Below, one piece after another: positions 46,804 to 58,591 of a DNA stretch of 64,000 nucleotides; position 1 is the first letter of the stretch, and each line of letters begins with the position of its first letter. The stretch is from the NCBI RefSeq assembly GCF_003576645.1, contig NC_044918.1:31398690-31462689 (forward strand), given 5' to 3'. The position numbers and the translations under genes were made by a program. The DNA comes from Ipomoea triloba (taxonomy: Eukaryota; Streptophyta; Magnoliopsida; Solanales; Convolvulaceae). The notes beneath the pieces are model-generated. The model was not told where the DNA came from. It saw only the letters and a program-made list of their open reading frames with translations, and searched no databases.

Positions 46804-47274
46804 ATGTCATCTAGTGTGGGCTCCTGGAGCCCGATGAGCTCAGGGAGCTCATCTGAGTTTACATTCCCGACTATGGACTATGATGACTACACACAGTTCT
46901 TGATAGGCGAAGACCCCTACGTTCCTGGCTACGCTCCTGATCCTCCTGCTCCTCCTTCTCCGCAGTATAGCCCTCCCCTAGCTTATCCATCTGCACCCGC
47001 TTGCATTCCGGTTCGCAACTGGCAGCCGACTTTTCTGGATAGAGCCCAAGCTAGGCATGGGTTTTATCCCATAGAGGTGTTAGAGGGGAGTAATCCCCTG
47101 GAGTTCGTTGTCTTTTATCCCTACCCGTGGGACCCCAGTCCTCCGGAGTATTGGGATGAGTGGTCTATGGTGAACACTCCTTGTTACTTCTTGGATCATC
47201 TCACCTGGTTCGCGGGTGAGTGGCACCTAGTATGGGGAACGTACACCGGACCAGTGTACCGCCTCTTAGAGTAG
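46804..47274 (+). CDS. 156-aa Pro/Tyr-rich ORF inside solo LTR 2
   Basis: The frame starts 30 bp after the conserved TTAGC/GCTAA hairpin and ends in TAG at 47272-47274. The product is acidic and rich in Pro, Tyr, Trp and Ser (MSSSVGSWSPMSSG, PDPPAPPSPQYSPPLAYP, VFYPYPWDPSPPEYWDEW). It has no signal peptide, membrane helix or known domain. The codons look protein-like and the region is more GC-rich than the rest of the LTR. Solo LTR 1 has no counterpart. It may be a leader-region ORF of the element or a captured host fragment. Confidence 0.5.
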   Translation: MSSSVGSWSPMSSGSSSEFTFPTMDYDDYTQFLIGEDPYVPGYAPDPPAPPSPQYSPPLAYPSAPACIPVRNWQPTFLDRAQARHGFYPIEVLEGSNPLEFVVFYPYPWDPSPPEYWDEWSMVNTPCYFLDHLTWFAGEWHLVWGTYTGPVYRLLE

Positions 47275-47404
47275 ATGGCTGGATGGGGAGGTTTTGGAAG
47301 GACTTGTTTTGTGTAAATATTTTTTTGTAGCCATAGTAAACTTAGTTGGCTAGTAAGGTTGTAAGCAACATCAACCTTGGTGTTTTGGGACCCTAGAGGT
47401 CAAT

Positions 47405-47432
47405 CCTGGTATATATATATATATATATATAT
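47405..47432. repeat. (TA)n microsatellite
   Basis: Short TA run near the LTR 2 end. Confidence 0.9.
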
Positions 47433-47714
47433 TCGTAGCTAATCTAGCTACTTTTGTTTTTTTCTACTGAAATGAATATATGGTTATGTCAAGTAGAAAG
47501 TGTGTGTGTGTGAAGCAGTTTTCTTCTTTAGCCTGTGCATCTAGAGTGGACTCTACCGAGGTTGGACAAGGTTCAGTCTAGATGTGGCGGTAACTACTCC
47601 GGATGTACGGTATAGCCGGGCCGGGGTGTTACAAAATTTCTCCCTATTAGCAGAAAAGGTGCACACGCGTAAGTTCCAGTGTGCACTTACAAAAGAATAA
47701 ATATCGTCGGAACC

Positions 47715-47915
47715 CTATAGGTGAATGCAGAAACCAAGTAGCAGAAAGAGGCCAAAATCCATACATACGTGCACACACTACATAAAGAAAACGCACATGG
47801 GCGAAAACCAGTATGGGTGGCAACTCAGTTGAGAGCAGAAACCAAATAACACAAAGAAACCAAAACACATACACACGTGCACACAGTACTGAAAGAAAAT
47901 GCACATGGGCGAAAA
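47715..47915. repeat. ~114-bp tandem duplication with GTGCACAC
   Basis: GCAGAAACCAA...AAAATGCACATGGGCGAAAAC occurs twice with ~80% identity in the right arm of the large element. Confidence 0.75.
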
Positions 47916-48548
47916 CACAACGAATTAAGGAGATACAAACTCACAAAAACCATACTTCCGACCATAAAAGCAGCAAAACCATATGTAAAAGCGAAAAATA
48001 TACAACGACAGTACACAACCTATGGCACCTGTGCATGTGGCAAGAATAGGAACATGCACACATCTTAATCCAGAGATGCAGACAGTGGCGAATTACAGGA
48101 AAAAAAAAACACCCACCAAGGTCACGCACCAAACAAGAAACAGGAAAAAACAAAACAGAAAAAGAAAAAGAAAAAATAACAACGCCAACGTACCTCCATC
48201 AACAAACTCCATGGACGTAACAATGTAGCAACAACACAATAACAACACGAGATGGATAGCTCTGGAACCGTGAGAATGAATGGCAGCAAAGAAGAAAAAT
48301 CAAATCCTACCAAAATTAAAACACCTAAAATAAAGCATAATATATGCATTACAATCCCAGTCTAAAAATAAAACACACTTAGAATTACAATACAACCCTT
48401 AATAATTAAAATTCAACACATAAAAAAGGAAAAAATGAATAATCTCAACCATCAAATACTACAAGATGGACGGCCCACAATGTGTCTTATTTCTCACCTA
48501 AATATGATGTCTCATATGATTACAATTATATATATATATATATATATA

Positions 48549-49245
48549 TCATATGCGGAGGCTGTGTCCAGGTGAAACATGCGGTGAGATGATATCTATT
48601 GATCTTATCAAAATCAACGTCCAGGATAAACACGGATAAAAAAAACGTAGTGACAATTTGATCGTTTTGCGTATTGTTCAAACTTAAGGTGTGTGTTTTC
48701 TATGTTTAAGGTGCGTTATGTTAATATTTAAGGTGTGCCATTTAATACTTAAGGTGCTTCAGTTATACACTTGAGAACTTAATGTGCGTTTTTTTTATTG
48801 AAACTTAAGGTGCGTCATTCTAAAGCTTAAGGTGCATCGTTTCAAAGCTTAAGGTGCGTCATTTTCAAACTTAAAGTGCCCCATTTTAACATTTAAGGTG
48901 CGTTAGTTGTACATTTAAGGTGTATAAGTTCTACACTTAAGGTGCGCGCAATTTTAACACTTAAGGTGCGCGTCTTTGTAATAATACTTAAGGTACGCCA
49001 TTTTATAAACTAAAGGTGCGCGATGTAAAGACTTAAGGTGCTTCATTTTTAACACTTAAGGTGCGTCATTGTAACACTTAAGGTGCGTCATTGTAACACT
49101 TAAAGTGCGTCATTTTTACACTTTGTTCCTTCCTTCTCGGATGTGCATTTTTTTTTAATTTTTATTGATTTGAGCCGTTGATCTAGATTTGATCAACGAC
49201 TTAGATCTCACCACATGTTCGCACCAGATCTCATCCTTATATATA
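48549..49245. mobile_element. Non-autonomous TIR element 2 with CTTAAGGTGCG repeats
   Basis: The left end GGTGAAACATGCGGTGAGAT mirrors the right end, read in reverse as GGTGCGAACATGTGGTGAGA. The interior has about 20 copies of ACTTAAGGTGCGTCATT, 20-30 bp apart (48685-49125). Flanked by (TA)n. Confidence 0.75.
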
Positions 49246-49866
49246 TTATTTTTAAAAAGTATGATCAACCAATATAAATAGTTAATATGTAGAGGGAAAT
49301 TGCAATTTATAGAGTGATTCACCTCTGAGATCGTCAGGTCAATATGTAAATGTAATACTAATCATTAATAAAATATTTTTTTTTTGAAACACTAATGATT
49401 CTTTACAAGATATAATTTATTCTATACTTTCTCAAACTTTCTTGGCCCAAATAATCAATGGGCCAACCACCCGGGTTCGAACTTGTGACCACCCATTTGA
49501 AATGGTAATAGAGGTGTCATCATACTCCATAGTAGTTGGCAAAATGTTTGTTACTTATAAGTGAAAGTATAATATTTTTGAAAAAAAATACTTAAATCAA
49601 AATGTAAATGTATTACGGAGTATATTTTTATTTTAAAGTATTACACTTTTTCTTATAAATAACAAAATTAATATTAAATTTTTCATTATATGTATTATAT
49701 TTTTTATGTTGGGACCTGAGGACAAAAATTAGTGAGACTGTCTCACATAAGTTTTTGCACAAATTATAATTATAGTTGACAACGACTAATAACAAAGATC
49801 TTCCAATATTTTATTGCTCGTTCGCCAAAACTTGGTTTAGAGTGTTTTTAATGGAATTATAGAATA
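49246..49866. other. AT-rich intergenic stretch
   Basis: No gene. CCCGGGTTCGAACTTGTGACC near 49471 is a transposon-type motif; nothing else is recognised. Confidence 0.4.
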
Positions 49867-50559
49867 TAGGAATAAGGGTCAAATTGGCCACTGAACTACA
49901 CACAAAAATGCAATTAGGCCATTGAACTAAAAAACAATGCAATTTGGTCCCTGAACTATACGAATTCATGCAATTTCATCCAAAATGACCTATTTTACCT
50001 GATGTGCCGGTTACCAATTTTAAAATAATTAATAAAAATTAAAATTATAAAAATTAAAAAAAATAAAAAACAAACTGCCGGCCGGAGACGAAGCGTCTCC
50101 GACCGGCCTCGTCTCCATGGCTGGAGACGAAGGTTCCTTCGTCTCCTGGCCATGGAGACGAATCGTCTCTTCGTTTCCTTGGCCGGAGGCGAAGCGGACC
50201 TTCGTGTCCTTGGCCGGAGACGAAGCGGACCTTCGTCTCCATGGCCAGGAAAACCTTCGTCTCCTGGCTATGGAGACGAAGGTCCTCGTCTCCATGGCCA
50301 GAGACCTTCGTCTCTGGCCATGGAGACGAGGCTGGCCGGGCCGGCAGTTTTTTTATTATTGTTTTTTTTAATTTCAATTAATTATTTTATTTAAAATTAT
50401 TTTTAAAATTGGTAACCGGTATATCAGGTAAAACAGGTCATTTTGGATGAAATTGCATGAATTTGTGTAGTTCAGGGACCCAATTGCATTGTTTTTTAGT
50501 TTGATGGCTTAATTGCATTTTTGTGTGTAGTTCAGTGGCCTATTTGACCCTTATTCCTA
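49867..50559. mobile_element. Foldback element with ~200-bp TIRs and GGAGACGAAG hairpins
   Basis: TAGGAATAAGGGTCAAAT at 49867 is mirrored at 50559. The inverted arms continue ~200 bp (CAATTTGGTCCCTGAACTA, CCGGTTACCAATTTTAAA, to GCCGGC). The GC-rich core holds repeated hairpins, for example GGAGACGAAGG/CCTTCGTCTCC and GGAGACG/CGTCTCC. ORFs in the core exist only because it lacks stops. Confidence 0.85.
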
Positions 50560-50562
50560 GAA

Positions 50563-52141
50563 CTAGTTTTATACGCGCATTGTGCGAATGAGTTAATGCC
50601 CAATGTTTATATTTAAATAAATATTTGAAAGTATATCAATGCAAGATTATATAGGAGAAGTTTATACATGTGTAATTGAATGTTGAATTTTTTTATTTAA
50701 AAATCTAACTCAAAGTATATGAATCAAAGATAATATAGAAAATTCATTATAATTATTACTAAAATAAATGTTTGCAACTTTGTAAAATCGATAGTCTAAA
50801 TATTTGGTCTAAAAATGATAGTCTAAATAAATACTACTTTTAATTTGAATTTTTCTAAGTGTTCTTAATTCTCTTTTGAGTAACATTGTCATTGTCTTCA
50901 TCTTTACTATTTGTTCTCTTCATTTTTGTTGGTAATGTGTTATTTGCAATTCGGTTATTGTTGGTAGCATAGATTACAACGTCATGCAATGAGATTATGA
51001 TATAGGAGCTATGGATTTTCCTTTAGGCGTTCTGTTGGGGTTCATTTGGTTCAACAATTATTGTTGAATGAGTTATTGTGGATAAAAAATCCCTAGTTTA
51101 AGAAAAAATATTAAATAAATTAATAAAAATTTGAAAATTTAAAATATTATGCATTCCAAAGATATTAAAAGGTAATTTCTTGCTTCAATTTGCTGGGTAA
51201 TGGGTTATTTGAGTACTTTCATTGTCAACAAATCCCCAAGTAGTTAATATGATTGGTTTCAAACTATTTTTTTTTATATTTTATTTTTTCATGGTATTAA
51301 AGAAATACATATGTATCATTTTTTGGTGTAACTACTAATTTTTTTTTTGAAATCACTACTAATTTATTTAATTCAATAAGAGTAAAATAGAGTGATTCCG
51401 CTTCAATTTGTTGGGTTATTTGAGTACTCTCTTTGTCAACCAATCCCTAAGTAGTTAATATAATTAGCTTCAAATTATTTTAAAATTTTTTTTCATAGTA
51501 TTAGTAAAATACTTGGTAAATAAATATATAACATTATTTTTGTACTATAACTTTGATATTTAATTACAAGATATTGTAAAAATAAGATAATAGACAATGT
51601 AATGAATATCAATTGATAAATTTGAATGTAAAGAATCTTTGCATGAGAGAAAATAAAGACAATATAACTAATGAAATTATTTCTCTTATTTAATTTATTT
51701 TTTTTGATAATGAATAATTTTTTCAAATAAAGGTATTGCAGACACATAATTCTAAATTAAAGAAATACATATGTATCATTTTTTGTTGTAGCTACTAATT
51801 TATTTAATTTAATAAGAGTAAAATAGAGTGAGAAACTTAATTATGTCAAATTTAATTGAGATGAGGTTCGAACCTAAGACCTTTCTTATAGAAATTAATG
51901 GGTAAGTTAAAAGTTAACGGACTATTAACGGAGAAGAGAATATTTAACGGAAAACTTAACGGATAATCATAAAAGTAAGGTTAAATTAGGTAATCTCTAT
52001 TAATAATATTAATCTGAATTATCTTAACCATCTATTTGATTAAATAATTCATTGAACCATTCATTTGATTAAATAATTTGACCCCCATTTTTTCTACCCA
52101 TTTTAGGCCTAACTCTCTTTGGCTCTTATTAGTATAGTAGA
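50563..52141 (-). mobile_element. Non-autonomous Helitron, 1.58 kb
   Basis: Read on the minus strand it begins A|TCTACTATACTAATAAGAGC at 52141. It ends with a CGC-ACAAT-GCG hairpin, then AAAACTAG|T at 50563. The 5' 300 bp matches 63154 on, and the 3' ~300 bp matches 62240-62597. No coding genes. It abuts the foldback element at 50559. Confidence 0.85.
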
Positions 52142-52565
52142 TATATTAGCACAGTCACTCCTCCGTGAGTCCGTAACTTTTAATATATCAAATATTTAAT
52201 ATTCTGTAAAAAAAAAAAACATAAAAGAAAAGAAAAGAAAAAGATGGAAAAAGGGGAAAAAGACAAAAGGGGAATCCCACCAAAAATCCAGCTCAGTAAG
52301 CAGTAGCAAACTGGAAACTGTGCTTTGCCGATACTCTAATGGGAATCTCATCCCTCCTCATATATGATTCTTCAACGTTGTTGTTGTTCCGCAAAGGAAG
52401 GTAGCAGTTTCCAAGAAAACACTTTTTTGTTTTTCAGAAAAAAAAAATGCCAAACATCATATGGACAAAAGCTTTCCCTTTTCTCCAAACAAATCAAGAA
52501 AATTCACAAAAATGATATTGTTTGTTATCTGATTGATCTCACCTGAATCTATTGGGTACTCAAAA
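52142..52565. promoter_or_regulatory. Upstream region and 5' UTR of the BTB gene
   Basis: AT-rich with GA-rich runs (AAAAGAAAAGAAAAG near 52222). No unambiguous TATA box. Confidence 0.4.
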
Positions 52566-55500
52566 ATGTCCGACACGCGCCTCAAATCCCGCCACCAGCG
52601 CCGCTCCGAGCATCCCCCACCTCCGCCGCATCGCCGCCGTTCGTGGTGTTGCTCTTTTGCCGTCCCGCCCCACAGCCCTGACAACCCCACTTCAGTTCAC
52701 TCCTCCTCCAAGAACCCATCTTCTCAGAAGAACGAGCTGCCCTTCCTTGGGAAATCCTCCATTTCCTTCCCCAACTCGCCGCAGTCTCAGGGCAGCTCCA
52801 AGCCCAACAGCCTCGTCGTCGTCACCCGGATCGGACCCCGCAGGATCCTCTCTCCGGGTCGGGTCTCTCCCATAGATTCTCTCGACGAGACACTACTAGC
52901 TCCAAATCCAACACTCCGCGGCCGCGGCCACTCCCCTTCAGCCTCCATTGAGATTGCTAAATCCCCGATGCCTCGCGAGTGTGAGGTTTCTTCCGATGAT
53001 AATGCGGTGAGGGAGGGGGGTAATTTGGGAATCTTCGACGTGAGGCTGAATCTGAAGGGCAAGAATGGTGGTGGTAGCTTGGTGTTGGAGCTCAGCTCCC
53101 AGGTTCTTACTGCAAACACCTTGGTTTTCGCAGATTTGATCGCGGATTTTAGGAAAAAATCCAAGGGTTTGTGTAGGATTGAGGTCCCCGATGTGGATAA
53201 TCTGGGCATTTTCCGTGAGACAATTGAGCTTATGTTTGAGGAAGATATTCCCAAAAGGCTCCTAAAGATCGGGGTATATCGCACCATTGATGTGCTGGAG
53301 GTAATCACTTAACAACATCTTCTTAAGTCTAAACAGGAAAAAGGAAAAGCATATTCCTGCTGTAATCAAACCACCTGCACCTGCACCTGCACCTGCACCT
53401 GCGTCAATGTTACTCATACACTTTTGTGCTCCATACTGCATTTTGTTTTCAATGTGAAGTTTTCTTCTAACATTAATTGCTGTGCTATATATATTCTCAC
53501 TGTAACTTTGACTCTTTTTCTTGTGTTGGTGCCTCCCTGTCCAAAATTTAGATTTCTTCTGTTTTTTAACTACCGTGATCGTTGAATCCTGCAGCAGCAG
53601 CTGCGTCTTTTTCCTACTGGCTGGAATTAAAATCTCAAGTCAATTAGATTATCAAACTCTGGAACTAAAGAATTTCATATAGGAAGAAAGACAAGAGCTG
53701 TGAATCTGTTCGCCTTTTTTATAATTTAGATTTACTCATTACTTATCCCAAAAAATAGTTATAGTTGAAGAGTCAATATTTAGAGAATTTGATAGCTAGG
53801 CTATGTTTGCAAGATGTTATACAAGGCTCTGTTGTAAAGTTCCATAGCTTGCTTTGTAAAATCTGGAGGGTGTACTGTACAAGATAAAAGTATTTATTCA
53901 AATCTCGGATTTTAAAAAGTGGAGAAATAGTAGCCTTTTATTTTTACTCAAATATAATTTTCGTTTATCTTTTAAATAAACACTATTAAAACTTACTACA
54001 AATTTATGTGTTTATGTGAAATGTACTTTGTTAGTCAGTCCTATTTTCTTCTTTGGTTCCCTTGAACTTGACATTGACTTGAAGCTTGCAATAAAGTGTC
54101 TGCATGTTCAAGTTCTATGGTTGGTTTTCTCGCAGCCCTTCTGTTAAGAGTCCCACATTAATAAAATAAGAGAGAACATATGGGTTTATAAGGCCATGGG
54201 TTATTCTTGCTAATTGATTGAATTCAGTCGTTTAGTGTGGTTTGGCTTATGTGCATTGTAGCCCAATTGAGTGATTTTGGTCCAATCTTTGAATATAACA
54301 CCTTCATTCACTTTGACTTCCAAGTTGTGATCTCCAGCATTATCCATGTAATATGAGTGTGCATGGTTGGCTTAGTTATGACCCTTGAAGTTAGACCTTT
54401 ACAATTACATGGTAATATGAGTGTGCATGGCTATGTGAGAACTCATCAGTTTGCTGCTATTATTATGGCCTTCTTTGCTTTGGTAAGCTCAATTCAACAT
54501 CTTCTGCTGCGACAAAAGCTATTACAGTAGATAATTTGTCAAGCACTTTTACATGATAGAGGGTTAATATGTTGTCATATGATAGATAGATAATCATGTC
54601 TGTGTGAATGTTTTTCCCAAGAAATAGATTAACTGTGAAACACTAAATTTGGGTGTTTGTTTTTATTAATTTAGGTATCAGCAAGCATTAAGTTCACCAG
54701 AGGCATTTTGTCATGCCTAGAATACATTGAGGCCATGCCTTGGACTGAAGAGGAAGAGGAAAAACTCAGGAACTTATTTGCTAAAGTTAAGTTTGATGAT
54801 GAAACAATATCTAGAGATATTGTGGCCAGACTCTATACCCAAGACTCACTGGATTCTCAACAAAAATTGGCTAGGAATCTTGTTTTGTCAGTAACTACCT
54901 GTAATGATGCCAATGCCAGAAATGAGCTAAAACCTCTAGTCAAAGGTCTCCTGTGCAAAAATTCCTTCTATGAAAAGGAGTGTCCTGATCTGAACACAGA
55001 GGATATCTTTGCTATTTGTAGGTCTTGCCTAGGTTCACTGGTCACTCTGCTCGAGGAGGCCACTAGCACCAATCCATCTAGGAAATTGGCCAAGGAGAAA
55101 GATAAGCCATTGATTGAGCGAATATCAAATCAGGTGGACAACATCAATTGGCTACTTGAAATTTTGCTTGATCACCAGATGGCAGAGGGGTTGGTTGACA
55201 TGTGGACGCATCAAGTGAAGTTGCTTCACCTGCATAAGTGTGCATCTCCAATGCTTAGGTATGAGCTCAGCCGGGTTTCTGCAAAGTTGTTCATTGCAAT
55301 GGGCACTAGAAAAATGCATTGTCGGTCAGAAACAAGGTTAGGGTTAACGCAGGCATGGTTCAAACCAATGCTACTGGACTTTGGTTGGCTACAGAGGTGT
55401 AAAAAAGGCCTAGACATAAAGGCATTGGAGGAAGCGATGGGGCAAGCGCTCTTAACTCTTCCTTTGAAAGAGCAATACATGCTGTTTATGGATTGGTTCA

Positions 55501-55613
55501 GGTATTTCTCCAAGAATGGCACTGAATGCCCTAATCTTAGCAAAGCATTCCAGATTTGGTGGCGGAGATCATTCCTCAGAGGCTCGGACCCCTACGCTGT
55601 TGAATCTAGGTAA
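52566..55613 (+). CDS. BTB/POZ domain protein (At1g63850 type)
   Basis: CDS joins 52566-53300 and 54675-55613, giving 557 aa. The intron has GTAATC and AATTTAG borders, phase 0 (DVLE-VSASIKF). The first ATG in the frame is used. Residues 1-150 are a basic, Ser/Pro-rich, disordered segment with five consecutive prolines. The BTB fold is near 155-275 (FDVRLNLK, LELSSQVLTANTLVFADLI, CRIEVPDVDNLGIFRETIELMFEED). An all-helical C-terminal region follows (AMPWTEEEEEKLRNLF, NWLLEILLDHQMAEGLVDMW, FGWLQRC, FQIWWRRSFLR). This matches the plant At1g63850/At2g13690 group. Such proteins may act as substrate adaptors for CUL3 ligases; this is inferred from the domain. No breaks were seen. Confidence 0.9.
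53301..54674 (+). other. BTB gene intron
   Basis: 1.37 kb with a (CACCTG)n repeat at about 53371-53402. A ~30-bp duplication (ATGGTAATATGAGTGTGCATGG) lies near 54350 and 54410. No nested gene. Confidence 0.85.
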
Positions 55614-56700
55614 TCAGGGTGGTGTTAAGTCTGTTACTTTTGGTATAGTGAGTGTTGTTGTAATCAGGGCAGTGTGGATCATATGATGGTGAATAATGTG
55701 AATGAAGAAGAAGCCATTCTAATTTTTATGTCGTTGCCTAAAAAATGCTTGGTAGCTGATTGTGAAGACCTGTCCGCCTTTTTAATGCTGTTTCAGTCCT
55801 ACCAAATGAAAGAAGTTTCCATGAGCCATAAATTTCTGAGGATTTTTTTATGGGCTCCACCCTAAATTCATTCATCCCGAGTGCAAAGTGAGTGTTGACT
55901 TGATAGCACATTTTGATTGTTGAGCAGTGAGCGAGCAGGGACCCTGAACTAGAAGAATCCAATCTCAATAGTCAATATGAAGAAGCAAAGCTGTCAATCT
56001 GAATTTGTGATTCACTTCCTGCTCTGATCATCATCCTACTTATGTTCCTTGCTTGCACAAGTTAATTAGTTTAAAAGTGTATGTATGTATAATGTATGTA
56101 TGTATCTACTTCGTTAATTAGCTACTTGACTATTGCTTTCTCATTTAATTTGGCTGGCAGGCAGGCAGTTGGAATAGAGGCTATTCACCCCTAAATAAAT
56201 TTCCCCTCATAATTTCTTTCATGCCATGAGTCTGTGACACTATTTGATTGGTTATTTTACTTTTTCATTAAAAGTTGGTGGGTCAATTAATTCATAGCAC
56301 TCAATGATTATAAGACATTTCATGGTGGGAATTTAGGGGGATAAAGAAGTATTTTCTGTTGGAATATTATTTGTTGTCAACATTTATTTCTGCCACCTCA
56401 CGGTTTTAGCGCTTATGTCTCACTCTGCAAGCATCTACATAATTATTGTATGCTAAAAATACCCATATGAAAATGCATTTACTTTAAAATTCGCTTACAA
56501 ATTCTTTCTTTAAGTTGATATTGGAAGAAATTCATTAACCATCCTATGTAATCTGTCAAGGGAACACTTCCTAACCAAGAAATAGCTTGTCTTGTTCTCA
56601 AATTGCTTCACAAATGAAAATTTTAAATAAAAAAAACAACTCATAAATTGTTTTACATCATGAAGAATTAAATCAAAACAGGACAACCTCAGCACTGAAA
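55614..56700. other. 3' region of the BTB gene and intergenic
   Basis: Probably holds the 3' UTR. (GTAT)n near 56080-56105. No other gene seen. Confidence 0.45.
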
Positions 56701-56705
56701 TAAAG

Positions 56706-56918
56706 CAAGTTTTGTAGGGTGTGTTTGGAAATTAGGAAAATGACTTCTAGAAAATGTTTTTTGAAAATTGAGTCATTCTCCATAAAATATTTTAATTTCC
56801 AGTGTTTGGTTGCATTATAAAAAACTGTCTTGATGTGTTTGGTTCATTTTCTAGAAAATGAGCAGAATTGTAAAATTAAACATTTTAATTGTTTTGTTTA
56901 GAATATAACAATATTTAT

Positions 56919-57001
<83 letters not shown>

Positions 57002-57741
57002 AATAATAATAATAATATAAATGGTGGTAGTGGTGGTGGTGGTGGAGGTATAGTGGTGATAGTGGTGATAGTGGTGGTGGTGGTGGTGGTGGTGGTAGTG
57101 GTGGTAGTGGTGGTGTGGTGGTTGTTGGGCATCGACCGAGTAGGCTTACCATGGAGGGATGTGGTTAAATGGTTAATGTCCACCTACTTATCCCCAATTG
57201 GTTTTAAGTAGGATATGACAACCAAATATCCAAAGAACTTTGTGGTTACAAGATGGGTGACCCGTTGTGGTGGTGGGGTAATGACGGCGGTGGTGGTGTG
57301 GGTGTTGATGGCAGTAGTGGTATTCACAATTTTTACCAAACACTCATTTTCTTTTTATTCACATTTTTCACTCTTTACCAAACACTGGAAACCCCTAAAT
57401 CATTTTTCGAGTTTCCAAAAATACCTTTAACCAACCTCAGTTAAAGCTTGTTAAATCCAGATGGCCATTTGCATTCTATTGCCTCAGCTACTTTAGGCTC
57501 GAAAGCTCTTCTCCTCTCCATGGTGTACCTAAACTTCGTCGGACAACAATAAAAGTACCATGTTCGGTCTATTCATCTCTCTCTCAAGATCTAACCAAAA
57601 TCATCTTTCCTCTATCATGATCTAATATCTATAGTAGCTAGCATCCACATTTAGGGTCAGTTTGGAAACTCAAAAAATGACATTCGGAAGTTATTTTTCA
57701 AATTTTCAAGTGTTTCGATACGCAAAGAAAATAGGGTCATA
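56706..57741. mobile_element. Possible left half of a larger TIR element with triplet repeats
   Basis: GTGTTTGGAAATTAGGAAAATGAC... and (AAC)n, (AAT)n, (GGT)n on the left mirror AAAATGTC...GTCATTTTTCGG and (ACC)n at 58640-58975. The second foldback element sits between them. Limits are approximate. Confidence 0.35.
56920..57120. repeat. (AAC)n-(AAT)n-(GGT)n microsatellite
   Basis: Three consecutive triplet tracts. All long ORFs across it are low-complexity artefacts. Confidence 0.95.
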
Positions 57742-58591
57742 GGGAAAAGGGTCAAATAAGTTATCAAACGTTATCTAAAAAGTCAATTAGGTCCTTTAAC
57801 TTTTTAAAGTTGCAATTACGTACGTAAACATGTCTATTTAGTTCATCAAGGCCCAATTACCAGTTAATGACCTGCAATAATAGGTCACTAAAGTTCCACT
57901 TGTTGTGCGGTGATACTCCGATGGTAAAAATCGACGACGGCGACTTGCATGTCGCTGAAGAAGACGTCGCCATCTCCGGCGACTAGAGATGGCGACCAAA
58001 CTGGCCGCCTTCTCTGTCATAGGAGAAAGCGATCAGTTTGGTCGCCTTCTCTGTCACGAAGATGGCAACCACTTTGGTTTCCTTTTCGGTCGGCAGAGAT
58101 GGCAACCAACCAATCGCCATCTCTAATCGACTAGAGAAGGCGAATGGTCAGTTACCTTCTCCAATCGATTGGAGATGGAGACTGGTTAGTCGCTATCTTT
58201 GTGGCGGAGAAGGCAACCAAACTGGTCGCCTTCTTCTTCCTTGGGAGATAGCAATCAGTTTGGTCCCCATCTCCAATGTTGGAGATAGCGACTAGTTTTG
58301 TCGCCTCCTCTAACGACGGAGAAGGCGACCATTTTGGTCGCCATTTCCGATTGCTGGAGATGGCGATGCTTTTTTTGTTGACGTGCTGTTTGTCATCGTC
58401 GATTTTTACCACCGGAATATCACTGGACAACCGCAAGAACTCTAGTGACCAATTATTACAGCTCACGAACTGGTGATTGGGTCTTAATGAACTAAATTGA
58501 CATTTTTATGTACCTAATTACAACTTTTAAAAGATTAAGAGCCTAATTGACTTTTTAGGTAAAGTTCGATGTCATATTTGACCATTTTCCC
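57742..58591. mobile_element. Second foldback element with long TIRs and GGCGACCA hairpins
   Basis: GGGAAAAGGGTCAAATA at 57742 is mirrored at 58591, and the inverted arms extend ~180 bp (GTCAATTAGG..., CCAATTACCAGTT...). The core has repeated hairpins such as GTCGCCATCTC/GAGATGGCGAC and GGCGACCA/TGGTCGCC. Same design as 49867-50559, different sequence. Confidence 0.85.

Larger units (their letters stand above)
42627..47633 (+). mobile_element. Probable solo LTR 2, Tekay-like (TSD AAATT)
   Basis: Starts TGTAACCCCTC at 42627 and ends GGGGTGTTACA at 47633, so the terminal TGTAAC/GTTACA are inverted. AAATT lies on both sides (42622-42626 and 47634-47638). No gag/pol inside. The raw span is inflated by N-joined duplications and a 325-N gap; the true length is ~3.2-3.4 kb. 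It shares short motifs and hairpins with solo LTR 1 but is a different family. Confidence 0.8.
32943..48527 (+). mobile_element. Large Mutator-like element carrying a Ulp1-like gene
   Basis: The ends are imperfect inverted repeats: CATATGAGACA and TGAGAAATAAGAC near 32955-32988, and the reverse of both near 48488-48517. Both sides are (TA)n. Inside is a decayed multi-exon gene for a Ulp1-like cysteine peptidase (34350-42270), as in plant KI-type MULEs. A Helitron (35529-39598, itself holding a hAT element) and a solo LTR (42627-47633) are nested within. Removing them leaves ~6.5 kb. No mudrA-type transposase was seen. Identification as a MULE is inferred from TIRs and cargo. Confidence 0.65.

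Noticed and set aside
50029..50394. ORFs on both strands in the foldback core
   Set aside because: The hairpin repeats lack stop codons in all frames; the peptides are GDE/SPW repeats without family features.
52787..53308. 173-codon antisense ORF
   Set aside because: Lies exactly opposite exon 1 of the BTB gene, which has clear homology and splice sites.
56851..57183. Thr/Leu/Cys homopolymer ORFs
   Set aside because: Products of triplet microsatellites read in different frames.
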